Below, in pieces: positions 19,508 to 30,800 of a stretch of 64,000 nucleotides of DNA (the stretch's first letter is position 1; the number at the start of each line of letters is the position of its first letter). A program made the position numbers and the translations under genes. Below the pieces are notes generated by a model that saw only the letters and a program-made list of their open reading frames with translations, had not been told where the DNA came from and did not search any database. The stretch is taken from contig CM055104.1 in the NCBI GenBank assembly GCA_029204225.1, forward strand, positions 52,010,294-52,074,293, in the 5' to 3' direction. This DNA is from Diphasiastrum complanatum. Lineage: Eukaryota; Streptophyta; Lycopodiopsida; Lycopodiales; Lycopodiaceae.

Positions 19508-21059
19508 TCAAAACAATTTGATATTCTCAATAGATTCTATTTGTTCATTGTGCGCTATTTCTGAAATGCCATTCTCTTCATTGGATGTTCTTTGCCAAGG
19601 AACCCACCGCTTCCCTACACGAACCCGAGACATCCTCCATTCCCTATGCCTTGCATTAGCTGTGGATGACTTCCAAGCGGCTCTTCTGGCTAAATTTGAT
19701 GAAGAGATCATTGAAGTCAACCCTAGAGCCCATGTTTCTTCGATGTTTTGTCTGCTCAAAACTCCTCTATAAAACCATTGAAATATCTCTACCAAGGCAT
19801 TGCTAAGACCTTTACCTCCACCATGTCTTGAATTTTTGAAATACGCAGCCTTGGCCCTATAATGACTCTTCTCCATCCCTTGGGTATTCCAAATAGCCAA
19901 TGATCCATATGTCTTTAAAAACCAAGGTCCATGAGCGTACAAAATGTGTTGTTTGCAAAAGAATCTAATTAGTACATTTCACTTGGATAGAACTTACAAA
20001 GAAAAAAATAAAGACAAAACACTGACCATATAATGAGTGGTGTGTGTTTCTCCCCATGCATCAATCATCAATCGAGTGAATGCTTGTACTTCCGTCTGAT
20101 ATCTATCATAATCTTCCTCCCTCAAGTCTTTTTTATTGATAGTTAGTGACAAAGCATCAAATGCTTGCCACACTTTTGCACGTGTGGCAGCCATACGCGG
20201 ATCCGAGCCAATATTTGTTATGCATTCACACACTCTCTTCCAATACTCCCATTGAAGACTACTTTCTCGTCCAGTATGATTTGACAAGAAATGCCTTGCT
20301 TTTGCGCCCCCATGGAAACTTTTGCCGGCAAGTCTTGAGTTTTTCCACTCAACTCAACGTCCTTGGAAATATTCACATCCGTGAAGTCCCATTTCTGATA
20401 ACACTACCTCTAGATTTTAAATGCTAACATCCGCGCATGATTTGGGTTGCATATTCCATGCATAGCAACAATGCAATTTCTATAAATGAATTGCATTCTC
20501 GCTTTGTAGTTTGAAACAATTTGTAAGCAGGTAATATTTGATGTCGTTTCAACCTGTTTTGGTCAGATTTTTTCATAAATTTTTTCAATGCTCTATATCC
20601 TTTTCGACTCACACCTCCTTGATCACACACATAAACTATTTCTCTAACATTTGGATTCAGTTGAAACCTGGTAGCAAGTCTTCTTGCAATCTTTAAACAA
20701 AATGAATCACTCGTTTCATTTTCCACAATCTACATCAAATCTTTACCCTTCATGAATTGCTTCATATGTTTGGTGCTTTGGAAATGATCTCTGACCATGT
20801 TATTCAAAAATTCTTTCGTCAATCTCTTGCGTCTTTTACTAGCACCACCACCTGGTGTCAGAACATCTAGTTTGCGCCTTTTAGTATTGTCTTTTGATTG
20901 GTCATCTGTTGAGATTCGTTGCTTTTGCTGAAATCCATATAATATCTTTTGAAGACTAATGTTCGAAGATTGCAATTCTTCAAACTTTGTGACAGATCTG
21001 GTGAGCTCTAATTTTAGATTTGTTATCTCTTTAGCCAATGTCTGATTTGTTTGTTGCAA
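19508..21059 (-). pseudogene. Transposase-like gene with a H-G-G-G motif, unclassified
   Basis: In minus-strand order there is a coiled-coil N-terminus (21059-20730: ITNLKLELTRSVTKFEELQS), then basic KRRKLDVL and SKRRKRLTKEF. A stop (20729) is followed by FCLKIARRLATRFQLNPNV and YRALKKFMKKSDQNRL (to 20424). A frameshifted middle has LQWEYWKRVCECI and ITNIGSDPRMAATRAKVW (20287-19994). The last part has GPWFLKTYGSLAIWNTQGM, EKSHYRAKAAYF and RHGGGKGLSNALVEIFQWFYR (19942-19508; shown in pieces). The E-x-S-H...H-G-G-G...W-[FW]-[YF]-R ending resembles repetitive proteins I have seen in animal and plant genomes, suspected to be transposases. A 33-nt GTAAGT...TAG stretch (19997-19965), if removed, would keep the frame. 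Confidence 0.5.
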
Positions 21060-22070
21060 TGATTTTCATTGCTCATTCATGTATGTAATGGAATACTCCT
21101 TCTCTAAGTTCACATGCAAGTGACATTTTGTTCCCATCTTGAAAAAGTCCAAGGTCCAAGAAGATCTTCAAAAACAAGTTTGGCTTAATGTTAGTTTGAA
21201 GTATGCACTTGAAATGAGCTAGACATGGAGTATTGTGTCATGCCTAGGTCCTATGTGTTGTACTTTTGGGATGACATTCAATGATAGGCTTTGTCCTACT
21301 CTAAGGTTACCCTAGTATAGTCTATGTAACAAACCTACTAAAGTCTATGCAAATAGATCTTAGAGATAGCTCTTAACTCATGCTCACTCTATGTGGTAAC
21401 CCGTGGTAAAGGTGCCATGTAGGATGGATTAGCATTACACTAATTATTATTAAGAAACTTGTTTAGGCAAGGAAGAGGCCCTTTTTGAGTTCAAAAAGGG
21501 CCCTAATGATCTATCAAAAACCTAGACACAAAAAAGTTGATCTAGATTGGCAATTTGACAAACAACAAGCATTAACAGTCAGAACCATTAATGAACATTG
21601 AAATCCAAGCCCACTCGTGTTAGCCACAGAGTGTAGTACGGCCTGCAAGCTAAGAAACAAGTAGAAATTGATTTGGTTGCATTTGGATCACAAAAACTTT
21701 CTCACTATGGGAGCTTGGATTACAAAGCAAATTCGACTTCCTTCTTGAAGTTAGGTGGATTTCCAGCATGTAATAAGGAAGTTAACTCACTCTTCTTGTC
21801 CTAAAATGAAAACCTAGCCTAGATCCTAGAGTTATGCTTGGTAGGTAGCTAGTTGGTCAGATTTTCACCTTAAACTTAGGTTTAGGTCCTATAAAGTAGG
21901 GATGACCACCAAATAGACATGACCAACTCTCTTGACTTGACCTAATATACTTTAGGAGTGGGTTGCCAAGTGGCATTTTGGCCATACATGTGTGGAACCC
22001 AATTATGTACAAAATTTACACTATTCTTCATGGTTTTTGATCAAGCTATATTTGCCAATTTTTGGCAATT
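21060..22070. other. Stretch without recognised genes
   Basis: No open frame with a recognisable motif. It contains a perfect 12-bp inverted repeat at 21477-21502, described separately, and otherwise looks like decayed intergenic sequence. Confidence 0.35.
21477..21502. repeat. Perfect hairpin, 12-bp arms
   Basis: GGCCCTTTTTGA (21477-21488) and TCAAAAAGGGCC (21491-21502) are exact reverse complements with a 2-base loop. Confidence 0.85.
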
Positions 22071-22212
22071 CTTCACACCGCTGGATAGACTCTCGTGGAA
22101 GGGAACAACACCTCGGTCGGAGGGTTGTGGGGACTGAATCTTCTCAGAATGAGATGATGTAGATGGGTAGTCGACCAACCTACTGGAACTCCGTGCCTCC
22201 CAACGATCCCGT
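22070..22212 (-). pseudogene. Transposase_24-like fragment, distal part
   Basis: The minus-strand frame RHGVPVGWSTTHLHHLILRR...VLFPSTRVYPAV ends at 22073. It continues the reading of 26740-26452, from which it is separated by the Alpha copy 2 insertion (CCCGT on both sides). Family unsure. Confidence 0.35.
22208..22212 (+). repeat. Target site duplication CCCGT (left)
   Basis: These five bases directly precede the LTR at 22213 and are repeated at 26452-26456 directly after the other LTR. Confidence 0.85.
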
Positions 22213-22746
22213 TGTCATGTGCCAAATCTAAGCAAATAGCAATTACAATGGAAGTAAAGCTAAGAGCAAGAAAAGTATAAAACATTCAAGATAGCATATC
22301 CATAGAAAGCTAGAAACACAAGGATCTCCATAGAATCTCAATAGAATGAAAGAAAGAGTACAATCAATGGAAATGGAGCATGGATTCATGTAGATAAGGC
22401 ACATGAGACCTAACAATGGAAATCCCCATAGCTCATATTCACAAGGAGGAAGCAAGAAGCTCTCACTTGCAAATGAGCCAAAAGATTCACAAAATGATGT
22501 CTCTTGTCTAGTTATAGACAATGCTCTTACTTAACTTAACTTAACTATCTTGAGAGATAGTTAGCCCTTGTTAAGTATTATTTAAACTACATTGGGCCCT
22601 TGTTGGCCTATTATCCTTATTAATTACTTTGGAGGGCCTAAAGGGGGAACCGCTTTGTTCTTAAGGCTAATAGCTCCTTCTGGGCCTACAAAGCTTACAA
22701 TGGATATTCTGATGCATTGATAAGCATGTACTAGTAGTACATGACA
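22213..22746 (-). repeat. 3' LTR of Alpha copy 2
   Basis: 534 bp, from TGTCATGTGCC to AGTACATGACA, with 8-bp inverted ends (TGTCATGT/ACATGACA). It is nearly identical to 25914-26451. The high similarity implies a fairly young insertion. Confidence 0.92.
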
Positions 22747-23071
22747 CTCGACCTACTTAAACATTTTTGTCCTAAAAAATAAAGACGCTTGTCTGATTAG
22801 CTGGATCACCTTGGTTAAGTAGTCAGAATTGATGAGGATGTGTCGTCCACAAAATTATTGTCTCATTACAAATCCAAAGCTGTCGAATTGAATCCATTTT
22901 GTTAGCTTCAGACTGTTATCCTTGTTCCCATGGAGAAAAATTGATGGTCGAAGAAGAGTTTGATGAAGCACCATATTGCTTGTTGGCAATCAATCTATAT
23001 GGAATGGACAGAGTGCATCACCGCAATATCCTCTTTTGTCTGCTGCCTCGACATCATAACAAATTGGATGC

Positions 23072-24283
23072 TTATCCAATTCCCTTGGATTCTTGGTTTT
23101 GTGTTGCATTTGGCTCTTCTACCGTAACTGGCAATCCATGTTGTTTAACCAACTTAATGAAAAACATTATAATTCTTCCATGAGCAATGGTAGTCATGAA
23201 TTGTTGTTCAAATATAAACGCTCTATACGAAGTAGTCGGCATGAATATTGAAATCTGGTCATATGGTGAGACGTAATTATGGGCATACTGTTGACCGAAA
23301 TATATTTTTTCAAATTTGGTCAATACCTCATTCATAGGTGGTTGTGAATATTTGACCTGATTGACCTCAAAAATAGACTCTTGTCTCGAAATATAAAATT
23401 TGCAGTTGCCCATCGTTGAAGCATCAATCCCAATCCAAAGTTGAACCAGGGATTTGATGTCTTGATTGTTCCAAATAACCATTGATGAACAATCATTGTT
23501 GACATTACTCAATTGAAGATTGATTACATTAGAGTCCACTGAGCAATGTAGACCTCTCCAAAGAGACTGATATAGATTGATGGCATATTTTAAAATTAGC
23601 TTCTATAGAGTGTTGGTTGACTGAGAGAGTATTCCCAATCATTATTCACATCCATACATTCCAAACATGCACGTGAATTACATATTGGCTTTTGAATTCT
23701 AGAGAATCCATAGGAGTAAGGTTCTCCAACAAAAGCCACTTGAAGCTCTTGACTAATGGATCCATGAGACGTTGTACAAGTAGAATTTTCCTGGATTGAT
23801 GAAATCTCTTCATCTCTACTAGTATCCATGTTGAATACCTCACACTCCCTTAGATCATTATCAAAAATAAAATTATTCTCAAAAGCTCCCATATCATGCA
23901 GTTGCTTGTTCATTGACCAGATTAAGGCATCGATGTAAGTCAAGTTCTGGACTTTGATAATTGAAGTGAAACTCGAAAGGATATTCAATTATTTTCACAT
24001 CCCGATCTGAATCTTGACCTTTGTTTGAATCTTGATTTTCACCATCTGTTGTTGCAATTGTGTCTAGATCTGGGCCTTCACTCTCGTCATCACTTTGCTC
24101 ATCTGACTCATTGTCCTCACTTCTCTCATCTGCTTCATCGTTGTCACTTGGCTCATCAAACTCATTGCTGGAATCATCTTCATCTTTAGTCAACTTAGAA
24201 AAGGGGGTTGTAATTTTTTTACAAACTGGATTGTATAAACTTTGAGATCCATGAATTGTTTTGGTGCTTGGGAGAAATTGCAA
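23072..24283 (-). pseudogene. Alpha copy 2 internal frames (acidic, gag-adjacent)
   Basis: The first frame (24283-23894) has a very acidic block, SSNEFDEPSDNDEADERSED, and a C-terminus with YPFEFHFNYQSPELDLHR. The next frames (23988-23596 and 23539-23072) read VIWNNQDIKSLVQLWIGI and YVSPYDQISIFMPTTSYRAF. The last of these matches 3400-3600 of copy 1. No catalytic motif is seen. The antisense frame at 22899-23183 is a shadow of this coding strand. Confidence 0.45.
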
Positions 24284-24424
24284 GAACCGTAGGGAATTAA
24301 AAAGTTTTATGGTAAATTTTTTTAACGGCTATCTATATGGTGCATTTGGGTGCTCGTGAAGGATTGGGGGCAACCGTAAATTTTTTTTAAGAAAACTAAA
24401 ATTTTTCTCAGGCAGGGAATAGGT

Positions 24425-24880
<456 letters not shown>

Positions 24881-25913
24881 TGCAATGATGCTCCCCGCAG
24901 CAGCTGCCATGATGCCAGGTTACCAAATGCCAAAGCAAATCTGGATCGTAGCAGCAAGCCACACAAGGCTTCCTCAATCAGTTTTTGGCATCTTGTTTCA
25001 TAACAAGAATAGTTGAGAGAGGAGAGAAGAGAGAGAAAAGGTTAACCTAGGGTACATGGAGGGGTGAATGAGGGTTAGGCTAGGTTTAGTCTCGTAGAGG
25101 TTAGGGCTAGGAAGGTAGGGTTAGGTTTTTTTTTTGTAAAAAACTTCAAAATGAAGAATGTAAAAAAAAGTTACAAAGGAAACTAAACTTCAGATCTGAA
25201 AATTTGAAGTGCTTCTCTCTCACTTGGAAAGATCCAACAAAAAAATTTCAAGATTCTGGCTATTCTGACCCATCTCTAGTAATTTGATCATAACTTACTC
25301 AATATTGATCCAAATCACACAAACTTGGTACCTCTGAAAAGCTAACAACAAGCTCTATCAAGTTGTATATCAAATCAATGATTAAATGTGATTTAATTGG
25401 CCAAATTAACAATAGAACAGGGCTGAAAATTTTGAAGAAAGAAAACTAACAAAACTAGAGCTAGGAATCAAGAATTGTCACAACTTTTTGGATACTAATC
25501 CAAATGACCTGCCATATGGATCAAATCAAAGCTAAGACAATGCTCTAAAATTGAATGGAAAGAAACTTTAAATAAAAACTAAGATAAAATCTGAAAATTT
25601 CAAATCAAGTGAAAGCAAAATTCTAGTCACCTATTTTGATAGCTTTTGGAAAAAGTGCAATAACTTTTGCATCTCTTATCCAAATGGCTTGAAAATTGTG
25701 AAAATTAAAGCTAAGACAAAGCTCTACAAAGCTATTGAATCAAATTAGAAATAAAAATGAAATTAGATGTCAAAAATTCATCTGAACAGAATTGAAAATT
25801 TCAAAGTAAAAAATTAACAAAAAGAAAGCTACAAAAACAATTAACTCATCAAATTTAATGGAATTCTCATATAATCATCATGAATCATGGATATATGCTC
25901 TGATACCTAGAAA

Positions 25914-26451
25914 TGTCATGTGCCAAATCTAAGCAAATAGCAATTACATGGATGTAAAGTTAAGAGCAAGAAAAGTACAAAGCATTCAAGATAGCATATC
26001 CATAGAAAGCTAGAAACACAAGGATCTCCATAGAATCTCAATAGAAATGAAAGAAAGAGTACAATCAATGGAAATGGAGCATGGATTCATGTAGATAAGG
26101 CACATGAGACCTAACAATGGAAATTCCCATAGCTCATATTCACAAGGAGGAAGCAAGAAGCTCTCACTTGTAAGTGAGCCAAAAGATTCGCAAAATGATG
26201 TCTCTTGCCTAGTTATAGAAAATGCTCTTACTTAACTTAACTTAACTATCTTGAGGAATAGTTAGCCCTTGTTAAGTATTATTCAAACTACATTGGGCCC
26301 TTGTTGGCCTATTATCCTTATTAACTACTTTGGAGGGCCTAAAGAGGGAACCGCCTTGTTCTTAAGGCTAATAGCTCTTTTTGGGCCTACAAAGCTTACA
26401 ATGAATATTATGATGCATTGATAAGCACTAATGTACTAGTAGTACATGACA
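25914..26451 (-). repeat. 5' LTR of Alpha copy 2
   Basis: 538 bp, TGTCATGTGCC...AGTACATGACA, matching 22213-22746 except for a few substitutions and a 4-base difference near the right end. The primer site lies immediately to its left, which makes it the upstream LTR of a minus-strand element. Confidence 0.92.
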
Positions 26452-26742
26452 CCCGTAGTCTCTCCCTGTAGTCGAGGGAGACATTCCATCCATCGCCACT
26501 GCCAAGGTGAGAGGGCTTTGTAGTCTCTAGCTGCTTCTTAGCTGTCTCTCTTTGTTGCTTGAAACAATCTGGATTTTCTCAAAATTCTTTCTTGCAAACT
26601 TTTATTCGTCCTTGTGCACGTTGTATGGCCTAGATCTGCCAACTCTCAATGCATCTCGGATCTCCAATTTGCGGTGGCTTATTACGCCTCCCATGCGTCA
26701 TCCCATCTAGTTTCAATCAAATTCCAAATCAAGGGAGGGGAC
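26452..26742 (-). pseudogene. Transposase_24-like fragment, proximal part
   Basis: The minus strand from 26740 resembles the plus strand of 140-310 (GGAGATCCGAGATG, then GGCAGTGG(C/T)G). The protein-level endings are similar (HLGSGDG here, HLGSGGVG there). It was split by the Alpha copy 2 insertion and continues at 22212. A purine tract (AAGGGAGGGGA, 26731-26741) lies next to the copia A LTR. Confidence 0.35.
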
Positions 26743-27390
26743 TGTGAAATATTCAACTAGTTTGATCATATTTGCTGTATTTTCATATTTTGCAAATTGA
26801 GGCCAACTTTGTTTTTAGACTTAGAGATTGACTTTTTAAAGTTCATTAGTCTATATTTCATTTGAATAAACACTTTTTGAAAGTGTGGGAAAGTTAGAAG
26901 GCAAGTTTGAGTAGATTCAAATTTGAATGTTGGATACTTTGATTCTAGACCCAAAAATAGTAGGGTTAGCATTTTGGAGAGAAAACCAAGTAGCCGAATA
27001 GGTTCTGGACCTGTTATAAAAGGAAGAAACTCATGGAGAGACACATCTTCTCTCTTCTCTATCTCATTTCATGCTTATACATGGTTCTCTTGGGTTCTAC
27101 TATCCATTGGCGCACTATACTTGTGATTGCATGCAATTCTATGTGTAGAATGGTCTATATTTGTTATTTCTGGATCCACACGTGTGAAATACAGTAGATT
27201 GCTAGTTTTGTATAGACAGCAATAGTACTTTTTCATTTGATTCATGTTTGATCAAGTTATATTAGGGTTTGCATCTCATTTTGTGTATAGATGCTGATTT
27301 TTCTACATTGGTGAGACTGGTAGGATATCTTCTTTTGTAACCCAAGACCTTTTTGTGGATTGGATCATCAATGGTCTGAAATTCTTCACA
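26743..27390 (+). repeat. 5' LTR of copia A
   Basis: 648 bp from TGTGAAATATTCAAC to AATTCTTCACA, directly followed by TGGTATCAGA. Its first ~300 bases match 37431-37725. A TATA-like TTATAAAAGG at 27014 with start-proximal sequence downstream is the likely promoter of the element. Confidence 0.85.
27014..27023 (+). promoter_or_regulatory. TATA box-like motif in the copia A LTR
   Basis: TTATAAAAGG in the middle of the LTR; the 3' LTR keeps the same bases at 37684-37693. This is the expected place of the transcription start signal for a Ty1/copia element. Confidence 0.55.
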
Positions 27391-28080
27391 TGGTATCAGA
27401 TCTTTTGTTTCAGGTTATGAAGGAGGAAATCATATCCATCAATGACTGGTGAAAATATCAAGGCTAGAGCATGCTAGAGGGGATTCTACACCAAAATTGA
27501 GTTTTTCGCTTTTGTAGATTGGATCTTTTGTAGATCAAAACCCTATATACGTTCACAACTTGATCAATTCCGATTTTTTATTTCACATACTAGACTTGGC
27601 CAATTTTTGGATCATTGGATCAGCCTTAGTGGTGGCTAATACATTGCATATCAAATTTTCAGCATTTGCATGTAGATTTAGAATAGTCCATTTTTTGTGA
27701 TTTTGTCAACACCCTAATTTTGATTGGATCTCTATATAGTGAGGTTGCTGGACTTCATTTGAGTGTGTTTCAATCTTAGGAAGTGACAAAATTCATTAGG
27801 CTGAGGATAGATCATAAGTTGATCAAGATTACATGCATTAGAGAAAAATATGGGCCCAAAGTGGGCCCTATAAAAAATGCCATGTAGGAGAGAAAAATAA
27901 CAATAAATCTATTAAAATATCATTTTTTAACTTCTTTACGCATCTACTTGCACTACTTTCCATGAGAATGAATGTATCTTACTTTAGTCACATCAAACTC
28001 CATTGATGCTTAACCAAAGTTTAAGTATAATTTTCAAAATGTTGAAATATTTCCTCCCAATATTGAGAACACTCAAAAAT
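27391..28080 (+). other. Copia A primer site and leader
   Basis: TGGTATCAGATCTTTTG starts right after the LTR and fits an initiator-Met tRNA primer site. The following ~700 bases have no usable frame and look like a leader. They are then interrupted by other sequence before gag begins at about 30229. Confidence 0.6.
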
Positions 28081-28132
28081 TTGAATTAGGAGTGACGTTT
28101 GAGAAACAAAGCCTACGCCATCTCTATCTCCA

Positions 28133-28831
28133 ATGTCGCGCCATCTCCATCTCTGTTATTGTGATTGTGTTGTTTGTCACTATACTACTGTACTGATGAC
28201 AAAGCTTTATCATCTTCATATGGATCTGTCACCAGAATATGCTCCACTCAGGACAAGAAATTCAAAGCAACCCAAATTGTCAACTTCTAATATGATCCGA
28301 TACAAGGAGGAAAAGCTAAAGCATGTAGATTTATGGTCATCAAGAACATTGTATCCTATTGACTCATGTTTATTGCAACATCCCGATTTTCATTCGATGA
28401 GTCAATTAAAAATCTATATGTGTCATGGCAAAAATGGCCATTTGAGATACTATGAGAATTTGATGCTCTATGGGAATGCACATTCAATGCAAAGAATACA
28501 TTATTTGGAAGAGAAATTAAGGAAAATATCAAAGGAGTGCGATGAAAAATCTACAAAGTTGAAAACTTGTTTGAAAGAAAATGAGATGTTCAAAAAGGAG
28601 ATCCAAACGTTAGAATCTTATTTGCGTGATTTTACGACTAGTAATGATGAGATGAAAACTGCATTTCAATCCATGCATATATCATATTTGTCTCTTGTTA
28701 AAGATATGGATGTGCTCAACAAAAAGGTTAGAAACAACAAGAGAAAAAGATTGGTAACAAGAATATATGTGATCTATTATCCAAAGGAGGTTATCGAAAA
28801 AGACGAATCCGTGTTTTCAAGTAAGCTATAG
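28133..28831 (+). CDS. Unrecognised 232-residue protein with a coiled coil
   Basis: An open frame of 232 codons. Residues ~40-100 are charged and contain SQLKIYMCHGKNGHLRYYEN. Residues ~120-205 form a likely coiled coil with heptad-spaced Leu/Ile (RIHYLEEKLRKISKECDEKS; YLSLVKDMDVLNKKVRNN). It ends shortly after a basic KRKRLV-like stretch. A GT-AG intron might follow, since a good acceptor (TTTGCAATGCAG) lies at about 28996. It sits in the segment inserted in the copia A leader, upstream of the dispersed repeat at 29045-30078, and may be a gene of that element. No family recognised. Confidence 0.45.
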   Translation: MSRHLHLCYCDCVVCHYTTVLMTKLYHLHMDLSPEYAPLRTRNSKQPKLSTSNMIRYKEEKLKHVDLWSSRTLYPIDSCLLQHPDFHSMSQLKIYMCHGKNGHLRYYENLMLYGNAHSMQRIHYLEEKLRKISKECDEKSTKLKTCLKENEMFKKEIQTLESYLRDFTTSNDEMKTAFQSMHISYLSLVKDMDVLNKKVRNNKRKRLVTRIYVIYYPKEVIEKDESVFSSKL

Positions 28832-29044
28832 CTTATTTGGTTGAATATTGCTTGAAATTTTAGATTCAATCATAATCACTAGTTTTGTTATTTATTAATT
28901 TCAACTTTCTATTGATTTGTTTATTGTGTTGTTGTGAATACTATGATTGTCCTAATCTCCACTGACAGTTTTATGAACATTATGTTTGCAATGCAGATCA
29001 ACATTGGTTGTTGAAGACCATTTGGCCGATGAGATTTCCATTGG

Positions 29045-30078
29045 AAACTCAAATGTACATTGATTCATAAAAGAAGATTCCATAATCAGCAAGATCTTTT
29101 GAAGTTCTGCCTCTATATGGCAGATGGCCAATATCAGTGTGTACTACATCTAACACACCTGCAAGAGATCCACTTGGCTCCCATTCATGTATATTGGATG
29201 GATATAAATCTGCAAGAGAAAAATAATCAGATTCGCAAGTTTAGTAATAGATGATAAGGAATGACAAAAAAATCAAAGTATTATAATATATCAATATTCA
29301 TAGTTATTTTTTTTGTGATCTTGATGGTTGAATCCTTGCACATTTATCTCTGAATGCATATATACATGTTGGAATAAAATTTTGAAAATAGATTTTCCTC
29401 TTGATGATGTTCTGAAATCCAAAATTATGCCCTTCCAATAAGATCGAAATGATAGTTTTGTCTTTTTGCTTTTTTGAAATATTTCTTTTGATGATGAATG
29501 CATCAAAACCCAAGAATTTTTTAAATATTTTCTTGGCACCCATAATCCATTGTCATCTTTCTCATTGAAGAGAATCACAAAGTCGATTGAGGAGCACGGC
29601 TTCCTTGATGGCACCATTTGTTATGTGCAGGCCAAAATTTGAAACACTGAACTATGAATCTGTAGGCAAAAAGCCATGAATCTAAAAGTATGTGTAGGCA
29701 AAAATTTGAAACATTGAATTATTTGGCGCTACGAGTTAACTCTAGTTAACCCTGTAAAGCATGATTTGACAATGTAAGTACCTTAATGTTACAGCGATTT
29801 TCTCAATCCAATCATCTGTCATATTCACTTTTTGCATTTTTGGGCCTCTTCGGGCAATGATGGGCTGGAAGGGCAGGCCTCGTCATCCAATAGCATTTCC
29901 ACATGCTACCCGACGAAACATTTTTATATTTAAAAAGTTTTTATTTTATTTATATCTGAGAAAAGCTACGTTACATAGAAGCCTAATATCAAGGTTTCTA
30001 TTGGTCCACATGGCTACCAAAATGAGAAAAAAATAAAAATGCATCTTATTCAGAGGCCCTCTAAGGTTTTCTAATGAT
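29045..30078. repeat. Dispersed repeat, copy 2 (pairs with 7530-8523)
   Basis: Counterpart of 7530-8523, with the same right end (CTCTAAGGTTTTCTAATG). It holds the minus-strand reading DDNGLWVPRKYLKNSWVL (29617-29540) homologous to 8072-7990. About 45 bases around 29850-29890 (CTCTTCGGGCAATG...GGCAGGCC) are absent from copy 1. It lies inside the leader of copia A, so it arrived after copia A. Confidence 0.65.
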
Positions 30079-30228
30079 TCTATTGTTGATTTACTTGGTA
30101 TAAGTGCTAGAAGAGCATTGCTGAGATAGTTTCAAATCTTTGTGATTTGTTTTGAAGACATTTGTTGTTGTTCAAAGGAGTGCTTTGTGCATTGAAATAG
30201 GTTTTAAAAGAATATCAGGTCATTGCTA

Positions 30229-30800
30229 CATGGCAACCTCAATTGGAGTCATGTTGGAGGCCAATAATAGGCTAACCTCAAGTAACTATTTATTTTGGAA
30301 AGTGAGATGGAATCACTTCTTGGTGTGAATGATGTTTTGGATATTGTTGTAGGTTTGGAGGAGAGACCAACAACACAACAAGATCAAATGAGATTTGATA
30401 AGAGGGCCAAAAGGGCTCTACACCTTATTAAGATAAATGTTACCAATGAGCTTCTCAAGGAAGTTGGTAAGTGTACTTCATCTAAGGATGCTTGGGATTC
30501 ATTGAAGAAGCTTTATGAATCCAAGTCTACTTCTAGAGTGTTGACTCTAAGAAGACAAATCTTTTCTTGTTTGCAAAAGAATGAAGAAAGTCCAAGTGCT
30601 TTTGTTTTGAGAATGAAAGCAATGAATGATGAGTTGGCTTGCATCGATGAAAGCATTAAGGAAGGAGAACTTGTTCAAGTGATTCTTAATCGGTTGCTGG
30701 ATGCTCATGCTAACATTGTTCAAAGTATTGTTATTCAAAAGACTTTGCCAAGTTTGATTGATCTTCAAGAGATAATGATCAATGAAGAATATAGACTTGA
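30229..30800 (+). pseudogene. Copia A gag
   Basis: The reading starts with ATG at 30229 (MATSIGVMLEANNRLTSSNY), then loses frame once near 30300 and continues ESLLGVNDVLDIVVGLEE. After it come KRAKRALHLIKINVTNELL, SSKDAWDSLKKLYESKS, AFVLRMKAMNDELACIDES and LVQVILNRLLDAHAN. This is the UBN2-type Ty1/copia Gag. The zinc knuckle and protease that should follow are missing: at about 30800 gag runs in frame straight into the integrase core. Confidence 0.85.
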
